Shown piece after piece: positions 1 through 7,486 of a stretch of DNA of 64,000 nucleotides. The translations under genes and the position numbers were made by a program. Source of the stretch: 3-1-20CM-2-70-9 sp036003765. GTDB taxonomy: Bacteria > Chloroflexota > Limnocylindria > P2-11E. Location: NCBI GenBank assembly GCA_036003765.1, contig DASYSC010000221.1, forward strand, positions 12,980 through 76,979, given 5' to 3'. The notes under the pieces are model-generated. The model ran no database searches. It saw only the letters and a list, made by a program, of their open reading frames with translations, and had not been told where the DNA came from. Positions within the stretch are counted from its first letter, which is position 1, and each line of letters opens with the position of its first letter.

Positions 1-400
1 GGAGGAATTCCTCGGCTTTCTTCGCGACGTACCGCGGGTCGCGCGAGTACGGCTTGCGCGTCAGCGGATCGATGACATCGCAAGTGATATTGAGGGTCTT
101 GATCTCGAGGATCGGATCGATGAAGACGGCGTTCGGGTCGGGCATGAGGAGCATGTCGCTCTCGTGGATGTGCTGGAAGCCGCGGATGGACGATCCGTCG
201 AACCCGATGCCGTCGGCGAAGAGACCTTCCGAGAGCTCTTCGACCGGGATCGAGAAGTGCTGCCAGGTGCCGGGCAGGTCGACGAAGCGCAGGTCGACGA
301 TCTTGACCTGCTGTTCCTTCGCGAGCTTGAGGATGTCTTTGGGCGAGGTCTTGGGTTGCGCGGGTGCCGCCGTCGCGGGCCGCTCCACGGTCAACGTCAT
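1..400 (-). CDS. glnA: Glutamine synthetase type I, N-terminal part (truncated by window edge)
   Basis: Catalyses ATP-dependent formation of glutamine from glutamate and ammonia in the cytoplasm. Only about the first 133 residues lie in the window. They carry the GS beta-grasp landmarks: VDLRFVDLPGTWQHFS near residues 35-50, then GFDGSSIRGFQ and ESDMLLMPDP. These match GlnA closely, so the family call is firm. The ATG at 400 is preceded by a GGGGAG ribosome site in the CCGTGGGGAGTTGCAG leader. About 20 residues of Ala/Pro-rich sequence precede the conserved fold. The nearby ammonium transporter at 1820 fits a nitrogen-assimilation neighbourhood, although it is on the other strand and separated by an unrelated cassette. 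Confidence 0.95.
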   Translation of the reverse strand, partial: MTLTVERPATAAPAQPKTSPKDILKLAKEQQVKIVDLRFVDLPGTWQHFSIPVEELSEGLFADGIGFDGSSIRGFQHIHESDMLLMPDPNAVFIDPILEIKTLNITCDVIDPLTRKPYSRDPRYVAKKAEEFL

Positions 401-530
401 CTGCAACTCCCCACGGGTTATGTCCAGACAAGCCTCTAGCCAGCGGTGTGCGAGGTGAACTGCCGGTTCGGTCGCGATTGGGTCCTGATTCAGTAGCGAC
501 GGCCGGGGGGCCGAGCCCGCCGACAGTTAC

Positions 531-567
531 TTGACACTTACGTAAGTGTCCACTTACGCTCTGGTCA
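531..567 (+). promoter_or_regulatory. arsR promoter with palindromic operator; leaderless start
   Basis: TTGACA (531-536), an 18-nt spacer and TACGCT (555-560) form a good sigma-70-like promoter. The -10 ends 7 nt before the ATG at 568 and no Shine-Dalgarno sequence is present, so the mRNA is probably leaderless. A perfect 18-bp palindrome, GACACTTACGTAAGTGTC (533-550), overlaps the -35 and spacer. A third half-site, CACTTACG, follows at 551-558. The position is right for autorepression by the ArsR-type protein that follows. Confidence 0.8.
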
Positions 568-903
568 ATGGACGCCTTCGCCGCGCTTGGGGAACCGCGG
601 CGGCGCGAAATCCTCCGACTGGTCTCCGCAGCCGAGCTCTCGGTCGGGGAGATTGCGCGCCGTTTCGAGGTCACCCGGCCGGCGATCTCGCAGCACCTGC
701 GCGTCCTGAGGGAGGCGGGCCTCGTGACCGAGCGCCGCAACGGCACGAAGCGCCTGTATCGCGCGCGCCCGGAGACCCTCGCCGAGCTCCGCGCGTACCT
801 CGAAGCGTTCTGGGACGAGAGTCTTCGCTCGCTGAAGACCGCCGCGGAGCAAGAGGAACAACAGAGGAGGACAAGGCATGGCCGTCGACACGAGAGTCAT
901 TGA
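568..903 (+). CDS. ArsR-family winged-helix repressor
   Basis: A 111-residue DNA-binding repressor. Residues 1-75 form the ArsR winged helix: ALGEPRRREILRLV, then SVGEIARRFEVTRPAISQHLRVLREAGLV and the wing RRNGTKRLYRARP. No metal-binding Cys pair (CxC) is visible in the recognition helix. It therefore belongs to the subgroup that travels with SRPBCC/AHSA1 proteins rather than to metal sensors. Its last 26 bases overlap the SRPBCC gene, which has its own ribosome site, so the two are co-expressed. An upstream palindrome suggests autoregulation. The C-terminal tail is basic and low in complexity. Confidence 0.9.
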   Translation: MDAFAALGEPRRREILRLVSAAELSVGEIARRFEVTRPAISQHLRVLREAGLVTERRNGTKRLYRARPETLAELRAYLEAFWDESLRSLKTAAEQEEQQRRTRHGRRHESH

Positions 904-1333
904 GCGCGTCATCACGATCCAGGCGCCGCCCGAGACCGTCTTTCGTCTCCTGACGGATCCGGTCCAGTACGTCCGCTGGAAGGGCAAGCTCGCCGAGCTC
1001 GAGCCGCGGCCGGGCGGCACGTTCCGGGTCGAATTCGCCAACACGAAGGACATCGCGGCCGGAAAGTTCGTGGAGGTCGTCCCCGGCCGGCGCGTCGTGT
1101 TCACCTGGGGCTGGGAAGGGAACGAGCACATCCCGCCAGGGATGAGCACCGTGGAAATCGACCTCGCACCCGAAGGCACTGGGACGCGGCTGCGCCTCAT
1201 CCATCGCGGGCTGCCGGCGGCAGCGCTCGCGAGCCACGCCGAGGGGTGGGATTACTTCCTGCCGCGCCTCGAGGACGTCGCCGAGGGGAGGGAGCCGCGC
1301 GAAGCAGAGCACCACACCGACACCAAGCAATAA
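878..1333 (+). CDS. SRPBCC / AHSA1-type ligand-binding protein
   Basis: A 151-residue START-like fold of the AHSA1 (Aha1 C-terminal) type. Diagnostic segments are VIERVITIQAPPETVFRLLTDP at the N terminus, the central RPGGTFRVEF, GRRVVFTWGWEG, and the C-terminal GWDYFLPRLEDVAEG helix. Such proteins bind hydrophobic ligands in a cavity and are commonly encoded directly after an ArsR-type repressor, as here. The start at 878 has GGAGG ten bases upstream and overlaps the arsR end. The ligand cannot be read from sequence. A VOC protein follows 17 bp later, so the three probably form one stress or detoxification operon. Confidence 0.88.
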   Translation: MAVDTRVIERVITIQAPPETVFRLLTDPVQYVRWKGKLAELEPRPGGTFRVEFANTKDIAAGKFVEVVPGRRVVFTWGWEGNEHIPPGMSTVEIDLAPEGTGTRLRLIHRGLPAAALASHAEGWDYFLPRLEDVAEGREPREAEHHTDTKQ

Positions 1334-1350
1334 AGGGGAGGACTCACCAC

Positions 1351-1698
1351 ATGGGCGCGCCTATCACCCACGTCGAGATCAACACCAAGGAATCGAAGAA
1401 GCTCCAGGATTTCTACAGCAAGCTCTTTGACTGGCACATGGACACCAACAACCCGATGGGCTACGCGATGGTGGACACGCACGCCGGCAAAGGCATTGGC
1501 GCCGGAATCGGTCAGTCGCAGAACGGTCGGAACTTCGTGACGTTCTACGTCGACGTGACCGACCTCGAAGCCACGCTGAAGAAGGCGGAAGGGCTCGGCG
1601 CGAAGACCGTGCTCAAGCCGACGCAGACCGGCCCGGTCACAGTCGCGATGTTCGCGGACCCCGAGGGCAACGTCATCGGGCTCGCAAAGGGGATGTAA
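1351..1698 (+). CDS. VOC (glyoxalase/bleomycin-resistance fold) protein
   Basis: A 115-residue single-domain vicinal-oxygen-chelate protein. It begins GAPITHVEINTKESKKLQDFYSKLFDW and ends with the family signature FADPEGNVIGLAKG. Between them lie FVTFYVDVTDLEATLKKAEGLGAKTVLKP and TGPVTVAMFADPEG. One His (ITHVEI) and the C-terminal half supply possible metal ligands, but the substrate is unknown. The ATG at 1351 follows GGGGAGGA at a good distance; a longer in-frame version starting at 1246 would overlap the SRPBCC gene and has no homology support. It is third in the ArsR cassette. Confidence 0.88.
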   Translation: MGAPITHVEINTKESKKLQDFYSKLFDWHMDTNNPMGYAMVDTHAGKGIGAGIGQSQNGRNFVTFYVDVTDLEATLKKAEGLGAKTVLKPTQTGPVTVAMFADPEGNVIGLAKGM

Positions 1699-1705
1699 CT
1701 ACGGG

Positions 1706-1748
1706 CGTGGCGACCGCCGGGTTCACCGACTTCTCGACGGTCGCCACG
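1706..1748 (+). terminator. Long-stem hairpin after the ArsR/SRPBCC/VOC cassette
   Basis: CGTGGCGACCG (1706-1716) and CGGTCGCCACG (1738-1748) are exact reverse complements, giving an 11-bp stem with a 21-nt loop, 8 bp after the VOC stop codon. There is no T tract, so it is a transcript-end or stability hairpin rather than a textbook intrinsic terminator. The rest of 1749-1819 holds only a direct repeat CCCGGGCATG (1787-1796 and 1813-1822), the second copy of which contains the amt start. Confidence 0.5.
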
Positions 1749-1819
1749 ACCGAATCGCAACCTTGGTAGCGCCCATCCGTCGCTGACCCGGGCATGCCCT
1801 TCGCTCAGGCTTCCCGGGC

Positions 1820-3043
1820 ATGGAAAAAATCAACGCTGGCGACACCGCCTGGCTCCTCGCCTCCGCCGCGCTCGTCATGCTCATGACCCCGGCGCTCGGG
1901 TTCTTCTACGGCGGGCTCGTCCGCCGCAAAAACGTGCTCGCGACGATCATGCACAGCTTCTTCATCCTCTGCCTCATCAGCGTGCAGTGGGTGCTCTGGG
2001 GGTACACGCTCGCGTTCGGTCCGGACATCGGTGGGATCATCGGAGGCCTCGACTGGGCGGCGCTTAGAGGCGTCGGCCAGGACCCGGGACCGTACGCGCC
2101 GACCGTCCCGCACGAGGCGTACATGGTCTTCCAGATGATGTTCGCCGTGATCACGCCGGCGCTCATCACCGGCGCGTTCGCCGAGCGCAAGCGCTTCAAG
2201 GCCTTCGTCGTCTTCACGCTGCTCTGGGCGACCTTCGTCTACGACCCGGTCGCGCACTGGGTCTGGGGCGGCGGCTGGCTCGGTCAGCTCGGGGCGCTCG
2301 ACTTCGCCGGCGGCACGGTCGTGCACATCACGAGCGGCGTGTCGGCGCTCGTCGCCGCGCTCGTCCTCGGCCGCCGCGTCGGCTTCGGCCGAGAGGCCAT
2401 GGACCCGCACGACGCCACCATGACCGTCCTTGGCGCGTCGCTCCTCTGGTTCGGCTGGTTCGGCTTCAACGCCGGCAGCGCGATCACCGCGGGCGGCCTC
2501 GCCGCGAACGCGTTCGTCGTGACCAACACCGCGGCCGCGATGGGCGCGCTCACCTGGATGACCGTCTCGTGGCTGCACAAGGGCGCGCCGAGCGTGCTCG
2601 GTGCGGCGGCAGGCGCGGTCGCCGGGCTCGTCGCGATCACGCCGGCGTCGGGCTACGTCGACGTGTCGGCGTCGATCCTCATCGGCCTCGGCGCGGGCAT
2701 CTTCTGCTACACCGCGATCCAGATCACCAAGCGCTTCAAGGTCGACGACGCCCTCGACGTGTTCGGGGTGCACGGCGTCGGCGGGGCGTGGGGCGCGCTC
2801 GCGACGGGCGTCTTCGCGACCGTCGCGGTGAACAGCGCCGCGAAGGACGGGCTCATCGCCGGCAACCCCGGACAGCTGGGGATCCAGGCGATCGCGGTGC
2901 TCGCGTCCATCGTGTACTCGGCGGTCATGACCTTCGTGATCCTGAAGCTCATCGATCTCTTCGTCGGACTGCGCGTGCCCGAGAGCGAGGAAGTGCTCGG
3001 TCTCGACGCGACGCAACACCGCGAAGCGGCGTATCAGATCTAA
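1820..3043 (+). CDS. amtB: Ammonium transporter (Amt/MEP/Rh family)
   Basis: A 407-residue inner-membrane ammonium channel with about 11 transmembrane helices. Family landmarks are FFYGGLVRRKNVL near residue 30, FQMMFAVITPALITGAFAER, the twin-His pore residues in FAGGTVVHITSGVSAL (about residue 170) and FGVHGVGGAWGALATG (about 320), and WFGWFGFNAGSA. It delivers ammonium to the glutamine synthetase pathway; glnA begins just upstream on the opposite strand. No signal peptide precedes the first helix, as is usual for Gram-positive-type Amt. No glnK/PII gene follows; a 36-residue membrane peptide occupies that place. No clear Shine-Dalgarno sequence precedes the ATG. Confidence 0.96.
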   Translation: MEKINAGDTAWLLASAALVMLMTPALGFFYGGLVRRKNVLATIMHSFFILCLISVQWVLWGYTLAFGPDIGGIIGGLDWAALRGVGQDPGPYAPTVPHEAYMVFQMMFAVITPALITGAFAERKRFKAFVVFTLLWATFVYDPVAHWVWGGGWLGQLGALDFAGGTVVHITSGVSALVAALVLGRRVGFGREAMDPHDATMTVLGASLLWFGWFGFNAGSAITAGGLAANAFVVTNTAAAMGALTWMTVSWLHKGAPSVLGAAAGAVAGLVAITPASGYVDVSASILIGLGAGIFCYTAIQITKRFKVDDALDVFGVHGVGGAWGALATGVFATVAVNSAAKDGLIAGNPGQLGIQAIAVLASIVYSAVMTFVILKLIDLFVGLRVPESEEVLGLDATQHREAAYQI

Positions 3044-3054
3044 AGGAGGCTCCG

Positions 3055-3165
3055 ATGGAGTTTCTGGCATTCGCATCCTTCGCGATCCTGGTGGTCGGTT
3101 GGCTCGTCGCTCCGTCGCGCACGGTCACGCCGGTCAGCCACGCCGAGGAGCGCAAAGCGGCGTAA
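3055..3165 (+). CDS. Small single-pass membrane protein in the amt operon
   Basis: A 36-residue protein with one hydrophobic helix (FLAFASFAILVVGWLVA, residues 3-19) and a polar tail. The ATG at 3055 sits behind a strong AAAGGAGG ribosome site, 11 bp after the amt stop, and an intrinsic terminator follows, so the frame is bracketed by real expression signals. I do not recognise the family. Its position, where a PII gene would normally lie, suggests a partner or regulator of the ammonium channel, but that is inference. Confidence 0.65.
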   Translation: MEFLAFASFAILVVGWLVAPSRTVTPVSHAEERKAA

Positions 3166-3189
3166 CGCCGCGACCGACATTGGTCGACT

Positions 3190-3224
3190 GAGGACCAGGC
3201 TCCGAGAGGGGCTTGGTCCTCTTC
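3190..3224 (+). terminator. Intrinsic terminator of the amt operon
   Basis: GAGGACCAGGCTCC and GGGCTTGGTCCTC pair around a GAGAG loop and are followed by a short T-rich stretch (TTCGTGTCT). It lies 24 bp after the small membrane protein gene and ends the amt transcript. Confidence 0.75.
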
Positions 3225-3268
3225 GTGTCTCGCGCTCGGCGTACACTCAACTGACAAGAAACTGAATA

Positions 3269-3366
3269 CGACGGGGGAGCGCCCGACGAAAGGGGCGCTG
3301 AGAGTGCGGACGGCCGCAGACCCCAGAACCTGATCTGAGTAATGTCAGCGTAGGGAGTCGAGACGC
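3269..3366 (+). ncRNA. TPP (thi-box) riboswitch
   Basis: The thi-box core is easily read: GGGGGAGCGCCC and GGGGCGCTGAGAGTGCGG, then ACCCCAGAACCTGATCTGAG (about 3319-3338) and TAATGTCAGCGTAGGGAGTC. This matches the conserved GCTGAGA ... ACCC-TGAACCTGATCTGGGTAAT-ACCAGCGTAGGGA pattern that forms the pyrimidine and pyrophosphate helices. It senses thiamine pyrophosphate and lies upstream of thiN-ykoFEDC, a thiamine salvage operon. A GC-rich intrinsic terminator starts about 12 bases after the aptamer, so regulation is probably by premature termination when TPP is bound. Confidence 0.96.
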
Positions 3367-3377
3367 GTGAAACCTAC

Positions 3378-3409
3378 GAGCGGCGCTCAGGCGCCGCTCT
3401 TGTTTTTTC
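3378..3409 (+). terminator. Intrinsic terminator acting as TPP riboswitch expression platform
   Basis: GAGCGGCGC-TCAG-GCGCCGCTC (3378-3399) is a perfect 9-bp stem with a 4-nt loop, followed by TTGTTTTTT. It lies between the TPP aptamer and thiN. This is the classical arrangement for transcriptional attenuation. Confidence 0.93.
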
Positions 3410-3421
3410 GGGGTCCAACCC

Positions 3422-3447
3422 CGGGGGTCGGGGGGCAGAGCCCCCCG
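3422..3447. repeat. GC palindrome repeat, copy A
   Basis: CGGGGGGC-AGA-GCCCCCCG (3429-3447) is a perfect 8-bp stem with a 3-nt loop, preceded by CGGGGGTCG. It ends 5 bp before the thiN ATG. Related copies occur near 11258, 37563, 44080, 46041 and 46561. It could reduce thiN translation or act as an mRNA processing site; neither can be shown from sequence. Confidence 0.7.
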
Positions 3448-3452
3448 CTCGC

Positions 3453-4103
3453 ATGAGGGCGGTCGTCGTCGCACACGGCGACGTGCTCCCGTCCGATCGC
3501 GCGGCCATCGACGGCGACTCGTTCGTCGTCGCGGCCGACGGCGGCGCCTTCGCGCTCGAGCGCTGGAACATCTTTCCCCACCTGGTCGTGGGCGACATGG
3601 ACTCGCTTGGCCAGGCCGGCGTCGAGCGCCTTGCGCGTCAGGGCATCGCCGTCGCGAGGTTTCCTCCGGACAAGGACGAGTCCGACCTCGAGCTCGCCGT
3701 CGCGCAGGCAATCGCCGCCGGCGCCAAAGAAATCGTGGTCCTGGGCGCGCTCGGCGGCGAGCGGCTCGATCACGAGGCGGCGAACCTTCTCCTTCTCGCC
3801 GATCCCGGCTATGACGGCGTACACATCGAGGCGCGTCGCGGCGCGCTGCGGGTGCGCGCCCTTCGCGGACCAGGCTCGCTCACGCTCGATGGACCCACCG
3901 GCTCGCGCGTGACGCTGCTGCCGGTCGCGGGCGATGCCGAAGGCGTCAGCACGACCGGGCTCCGCTACCGACTCGACGCGGAGACGCTGCGTTTCGGGCG
4001 CGCTCGTGGCCTCAGCAACGAGATCGCGGCGCTGCCGGCGAGCGTCTCGTTCGACAGAGGAACGCTGCTCGTCTTCGAATCACCACAGGGGGGTGCGACA
4101 TGA
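3453..4103 (+). CDS. thiN: Thiamine pyrophosphokinase
   Basis: A 216-residue enzyme that transfers pyrophosphate from ATP to thiamine to make TPP. Family motifs in order are VVAADGGAFAL (residues 25-35), HLVVGDMDSL (about 44-52), FPPDKDESDLELAVA (about 70-84) and VLGALGGERLDHEAANL (about 97-113), together with a C-terminal beta domain that forms the thiamine site. The Asp-rich stretches bind Mg-pyrophosphate. It is the first gene behind the TPP riboswitch, so the product represses its own synthesis. It overlaps ykoF by 4 bases (ATGA). There is no good Shine-Dalgarno sequence; a GC hairpin lies just upstream. Confidence 0.93.
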   Translation: MRAVVVAHGDVLPSDRAAIDGDSFVVAADGGAFALERWNIFPHLVVGDMDSLGQAGVERLARQGIAVARFPPDKDESDLELAVAQAIAAGAKEIVVLGALGGERLDHEAANLLLLADPGYDGVHIEARRGALRVRALRGPGSLTLDGPTGSRVTLLPVAGDAEGVSTTGLRYRLDAETLRFGRARGLSNEIAALPASVSFDRGTLLVFESPQGGAT

Positions 4104-4717
4104 CCGAGACACGAACAAGATCCGACGACCCGGCGATCAAGGCGCCGCCGTTCTTCGGCGCGCGCTTCTCGCTCTACCCGATGACCGACCGCTACGTCGC
4201 GGTGATCCTCGATGCGATCAAGGGCCTGCGCGACATGGGTCTCGAGGTCGAGACTGATGACCTGAGCACGTTCATCGCCGGCGACCGCGACCGCGTCTTC
4301 GGCGAGCTCGCCCGAGTATTCGCCGCCGCCGCGCGGACGGGCGAGCACGTGGTCATGACGGTCCTCCTGTCGCACGGCTGTCCCGGCGAGACGTACTGCG
4401 AGTCGACGGGCGAGATCCGCGTGCCCGTCCGGGCCACCAAAGACGCCGACAAGAGCGGGGTGGCCGTGAGCGCGCAGTGGTCGCTCTATCCGCTGGGCAG
4501 CGACGGCTACATGGACGTCATCTACCGCGAGATCGACCGCACCAAGAAGTCGGGCGTCTTCGGGAAGGGGGCGCACTTTGTCTCAGGACTTCGCGGCGAC
4601 CTGAGCGACGTGCTCGGCGCGATCCGCACTTCGTTCGACGCCGCGTGCGCCGACGCCGGACACGTCGTGGCCCACGCGACGGTGTCGGCGAACTCGCCGA
4701 CCGTGAGGTCCTCATGA
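4100..4717 (+). CDS. ykoF: YkoF-family thiamine/HMP-binding protein
   Basis: A 205-residue cytosolic protein with the duplicated ferredoxin-like fold of B. subtilis YkoF, which binds thiamine. The first half carries FGARFSLYPMTDRYVAVILDAI and the second the parallel VAVSAQWSLYPLGSDGYMDVIYREID, an internal repeat visible by eye. Each is followed by a GDxxxVFxxL or GDLSDVLGAI helix. It sits between thiN and the ECF transporter genes, so it probably binds thiamine or hydroxymethylpyrimidine on entry. It overlaps thiN and the next gene by ATGA. Confidence 0.88.
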   Translation: MTETRTRSDDPAIKAPPFFGARFSLYPMTDRYVAVILDAIKGLRDMGLEVETDDLSTFIAGDRDRVFGELARVFAAAARTGEHVVMTVLLSHGCPGETYCESTGEIRVPVRATKDADKSGVAVSAQWSLYPLGSDGYMDVIYREIDRTKKSGVFGKGAHFVSGLRGDLSDVLGAIRTSFDAACADAGHVVAHATVSANSPTVRSS

Positions 4718-5826
4718 ACCGTTCCTTCAGCGTCGCTCGCGCGGTCGCGCTCGTCGGCGCACTCCTCGCGCTCGTCGCGTTCTTCCTACCCTGGGTCATC
4801 TACGCGCAACGGAGCTTCAGCGGCGCCGAGCTGGCGAGCACGCTGGCGCCGGCCCTCGCGGCGGTGAAGGCCGGCGGGATCAAGGGCCTCGACATCGGGC
4901 TCTGGGCGGTCGCGCTCGCGGCGGCACTGGCCGCCGTCTTCGTCATCGTCTCCGGGGCTCGTGCGGCCGATCCGCACGAAGGCCGCTACCGCCTCTGGGC
5001 GGCGGCTGCCGCGATTACCGGGCTCGCCTTCGCCATCCTGTTCCTCGCGAGCGGCCTGCTGGGCGGCACGCCAGGCATCGACTTCGCCCCGGCCGCGATC
5101 CGCACGGACAACACGGTGAAGGCGACGGTCGCCAAGGCGATCGGTGCCGGCGACTTTATCGGCATTGGGATCGGCGTGTACCTCGCGATCGCCGGCTTCG
5201 CGGCGGCGGCGATCGGCGCGATCCTCGCGCGTCCGGCGCGCGACGAGCGGGTCTGGCGCACGCAGGATTTCGTACTCCTTGCGATCCTCGCCGTCGTGTT
5301 CGGGGCCATCTACTGGGCCTGGCTCGGCCCCTACCTCGGTATCGCAACGATCCTCGCCGGCGTGAGCGCGCAGTTCGGGCAGGAGCTGCTCTTCGGGCTC
5401 TGGTTCATCGGCGGCCTGCTCGGCGGCTACATCATTCGTCGGCCCGGCGCCGCGTTCCTCTCCGAGACGCTCGCCGCGTTCGCCGAGGTCCTCCTCGGGG
5501 CGCCCGCGGGTCCGGTCCTCATCGTCACCGGCTTCATGCAGGCGCTCGGTCCGGAGCTCACGTTCGCCGCGACCGGCTACCGGCGCTGGGGCTGGGGGAC
5601 GATGGCCGTCGCTGGCATCGCCGCCGGGGTCGTCGCGCTCCCCTGGAACTGGCTACGTCTCGGCTACTTCGCCCTCGACCCGGGCATCATGCTCGGACTC
5701 TTCATCACGCGTGTCGTCGCCGGCGCGCTCGCCGGGATCGCGGCGAAGGCGATCGGCGACCTCGTGGCGGCAACCGGCTCGCTCAACTACTTCGCGCTCG
5801 GCCGGGAGCGAGTGCAGGAAGTGTGA
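4714..5826 (+). CDS. ykoE: ECF transporter S component, YkoE-type, with extra N-terminal membrane domain
   Basis: A 370-residue membrane protein. The C-terminal ~190 residues are a YkoE-like substrate-binding component: WRTQDFVLLAILAVVFGAIYWAWL, FGLWFIGGLLGGYIIRRPGAA, ETLAAFAEVLLGAP and GYRRWGWGTMAVAGIAAG. The first ~170 residues hold about four further hydrophobic segments (starting ARAVALVGALLALVAFFLPWVIY) that YkoE normally lacks, so this is an enlarged or fused form. With the downstream ATPase and T component it should import thiamine or its HMP moiety. The ATG at 4714 overlaps the ykoF stop (ATGA). A longer open frame to 4477 is antisense-type noise inside ykoF. Confidence 0.85.
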   Translation: MNRSFSVARAVALVGALLALVAFFLPWVIYAQRSFSGAELASTLAPALAAVKAGGIKGLDIGLWAVALAAALAAVFVIVSGARAADPHEGRYRLWAAAAAITGLAFAILFLASGLLGGTPGIDFAPAAIRTDNTVKATVAKAIGAGDFIGIGIGVYLAIAGFAAAAIGAILARPARDERVWRTQDFVLLAILAVVFGAIYWAWLGPYLGIATILAGVSAQFGQELLFGLWFIGGLLGGYIIRRPGAAFLSETLAAFAEVLLGAPAGPVLIVTGFMQALGPELTFAATGYRRWGWGTMAVAGIAAGVVALPWNWLRLGYFALDPGIMLGLFITRVVAGALAGIAAKAIGDLVAATGSLNYFALGRERVQEV

Positions 5827-7484
5827 CCTCCGCGTTCGCACGCGCCGAGTCGCTCACCATCCGTCATGTCGGACGGAAGCGGCCGGCGCTCCGCGACCTC
5901 GATCTCGAATGGGAGGAGGGTGAGCGGCTCCTCCTCCTCGGACCGAGCGGCGCCGGAAAGAGCACGCTCGCGCTCTGCCTCGACGGCGTGATCCCGCACG
6001 CGCTCGACGCTCACTGGGACGGCGGCAGTCTGACGGTCGACGGACGCGACACGCGGGCGGCGTCGCTCGCGGAGCTCGCGAGCAACGTCGGTGTCCTCTT
6101 CCAGGATCCTGAAACGCAGCTCGTCATGCTCGAGACCGATGACGAGATCGCGTTCGGGCTCGAGAACCTCGGCCTGTCGCGAGACGAGATGGTCGAGCGC
6201 GTCGCGGAGGCTCGCGCGGCAACCGGCCTCGGACCCGCGACGCCGCGACGGCTGGACACCCTGTCCGGTGGGACGAAGCAGCGCGTGGCACTCGCCTCGC
6301 TCCTCGCCATGCGCCCGCGAGCGCTCGTGCTCGACGAGCCGACGGCAAATCTCGATCCGGTCGGCGCACGCGAGGTCGTCACCGCCTTCGCGGCGCTCGC
6401 CATTCGGCGCGAGCGTTCGTTCCTCTTGGTCGAGCACCGCCTCGATCCGCTCCTGCGGTTCATCGACCGCGTCGCGGTGCTCGGCGACGACGGCCGTCTC
6501 GCGCTCGCGGACGAGCCCGATCGCGTCTTCATGGAACACGCGACCGAGCTGGATCGGCTCGGCGTCTGGCAACCCGAGCTCGCAGACCTCGCGCGCCTCC
6601 TCGGCGCGCCAGACATGCCTCGCGACACGAGCGAGGCCGCCGCGTTGCTCCACGACCGCTGGCCGCGCGGCGCGCGCGCACCACAGCACGCGCTCCCGTC
6701 AGGCGCCATCACGGTCGCGACCCGCGACCTCGCCTACCGCTACCGCGCGACCGATCGCGACGCGGTCAGCGGCATCTCGCTCGAGCTGCATGAAGGCGAG
6801 ATCGCCGCGATCGTCGGCGCGAACGGCGCGGGAAAGAGCACGCTCGGTCTTCTCATCGCCCATGCGTTGCGCCCGTCGCATGGCGCGGTCAGCGTCCGCG
6901 GCGACGTCGCGTATGTCTTCCAGTACCCGGAGCGAGGCTTCCTCGCGACAACAGTCCGCGAGGAGGTGGGCTACACAGCGCGCGTCGGCGGCCGGATCGC
7001 ACGCGATCCGGACATCCTGCTCGAGCGGTTCGGGTTGGCTCGGCTCGCGGAGGCGAACCCGCACTCGCTCTCGCACGGCGAGAAGCGTCGCCTTTCGGTC
7101 GCGAGCGCCCTCGTCACGAGCCCAAACGTCCTCGTCCTCGACGAGCCGACCTTCGGCCAGGACCTGCGGAACACGCGCGAGCTCGTGGCGCTCCTTCGCG
7201 AGGAGCAGGCCGGCGGGACGACGATCGTCGTCATCACGCACGACCTCTCGCTCGTCGCCGAGCTCGCCGACCGCGCGCTTGCGATGGCCGAGGGCCGGAT
7301 TGGCTTCGACGGGACGCCCGCCGAGCTCTTCGCGCGCGCCGATCTGCCAAGCTTCGGCCTGGCGCTGCCGCCTGTGGCTGACGCGTTCGCGCGCGCGCGC
7401 GAGCGAGATAGCTCGATCGTGCCGGTCACCGGCCTCGCCGCGGCGCGCGAGGTGCTGGCCGCGCGCGAGACGGTGAGCGCTTAA
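5823..7484 (+). CDS. ykoD: ECF transporter double ATPase (YkoD-type)
   Basis: A 553-residue fusion of two ABC ATPase domains. Domain 1 has Walker A GPSGAGKST (about residue 39), signature LSGGTKQRVALA, Walker B ALVLDEPTANLD and switch His in LLVEHRLD. Domain 2 (from about residue 296) has Walker A GANGAGKSTLG, degenerate signature LSHGEKRRLSVAS, Walker B VLVLDEPTFGQD and VVITHD. It powers the YkoE/YkoC thiamine importer. The GTG start overlaps the preceding stop by 4 bases (GTGTGA context). It is on the riboswitch-controlled mRNA. Confidence 0.93.
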   Translation: MTSAFARAESLTIRHVGRKRPALRDLDLEWEEGERLLLLGPSGAGKSTLALCLDGVIPHALDAHWDGGSLTVDGRDTRAASLAELASNVGVLFQDPETQLVMLETDDEIAFGLENLGLSRDEMVERVAEARAATGLGPATPRRLDTLSGGTKQRVALASLLAMRPRALVLDEPTANLDPVGAREVVTAFAALAIRRERSFLLVEHRLDPLLRFIDRVAVLGDDGRLALADEPDRVFMEHATELDRLGVWQPELADLARLLGAPDMPRDTSEAAALLHDRWPRGARAPQHALPSGAITVATRDLAYRYRATDRDAVSGISLELHEGEIAAIVGANGAGKSTLGLLIAHALRPSHGAVSVRGDVAYVFQYPERGFLATTVREEVGYTARVGGRIARDPDILLERFGLARLAEANPHSLSHGEKRRLSVASALVTSPNVLVLDEPTFGQDLRNTRELVALLREEQAGGTTIVVITHDLSLVAELADRALAMAEGRIGFDGTPAELFARADLPSFGLALPPVADAFARARERDSSIVPVTGLAAAREVLAARETVSA

Positions 7485-7486
7485 AC

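Noticed and set aside
1805..3076. 423-codon minus-strand frame opposite amt
   Set aside because: Composition is Arg/Asp/Glu/His-rich with no domain, and amt on the plus strand is unmistakable.
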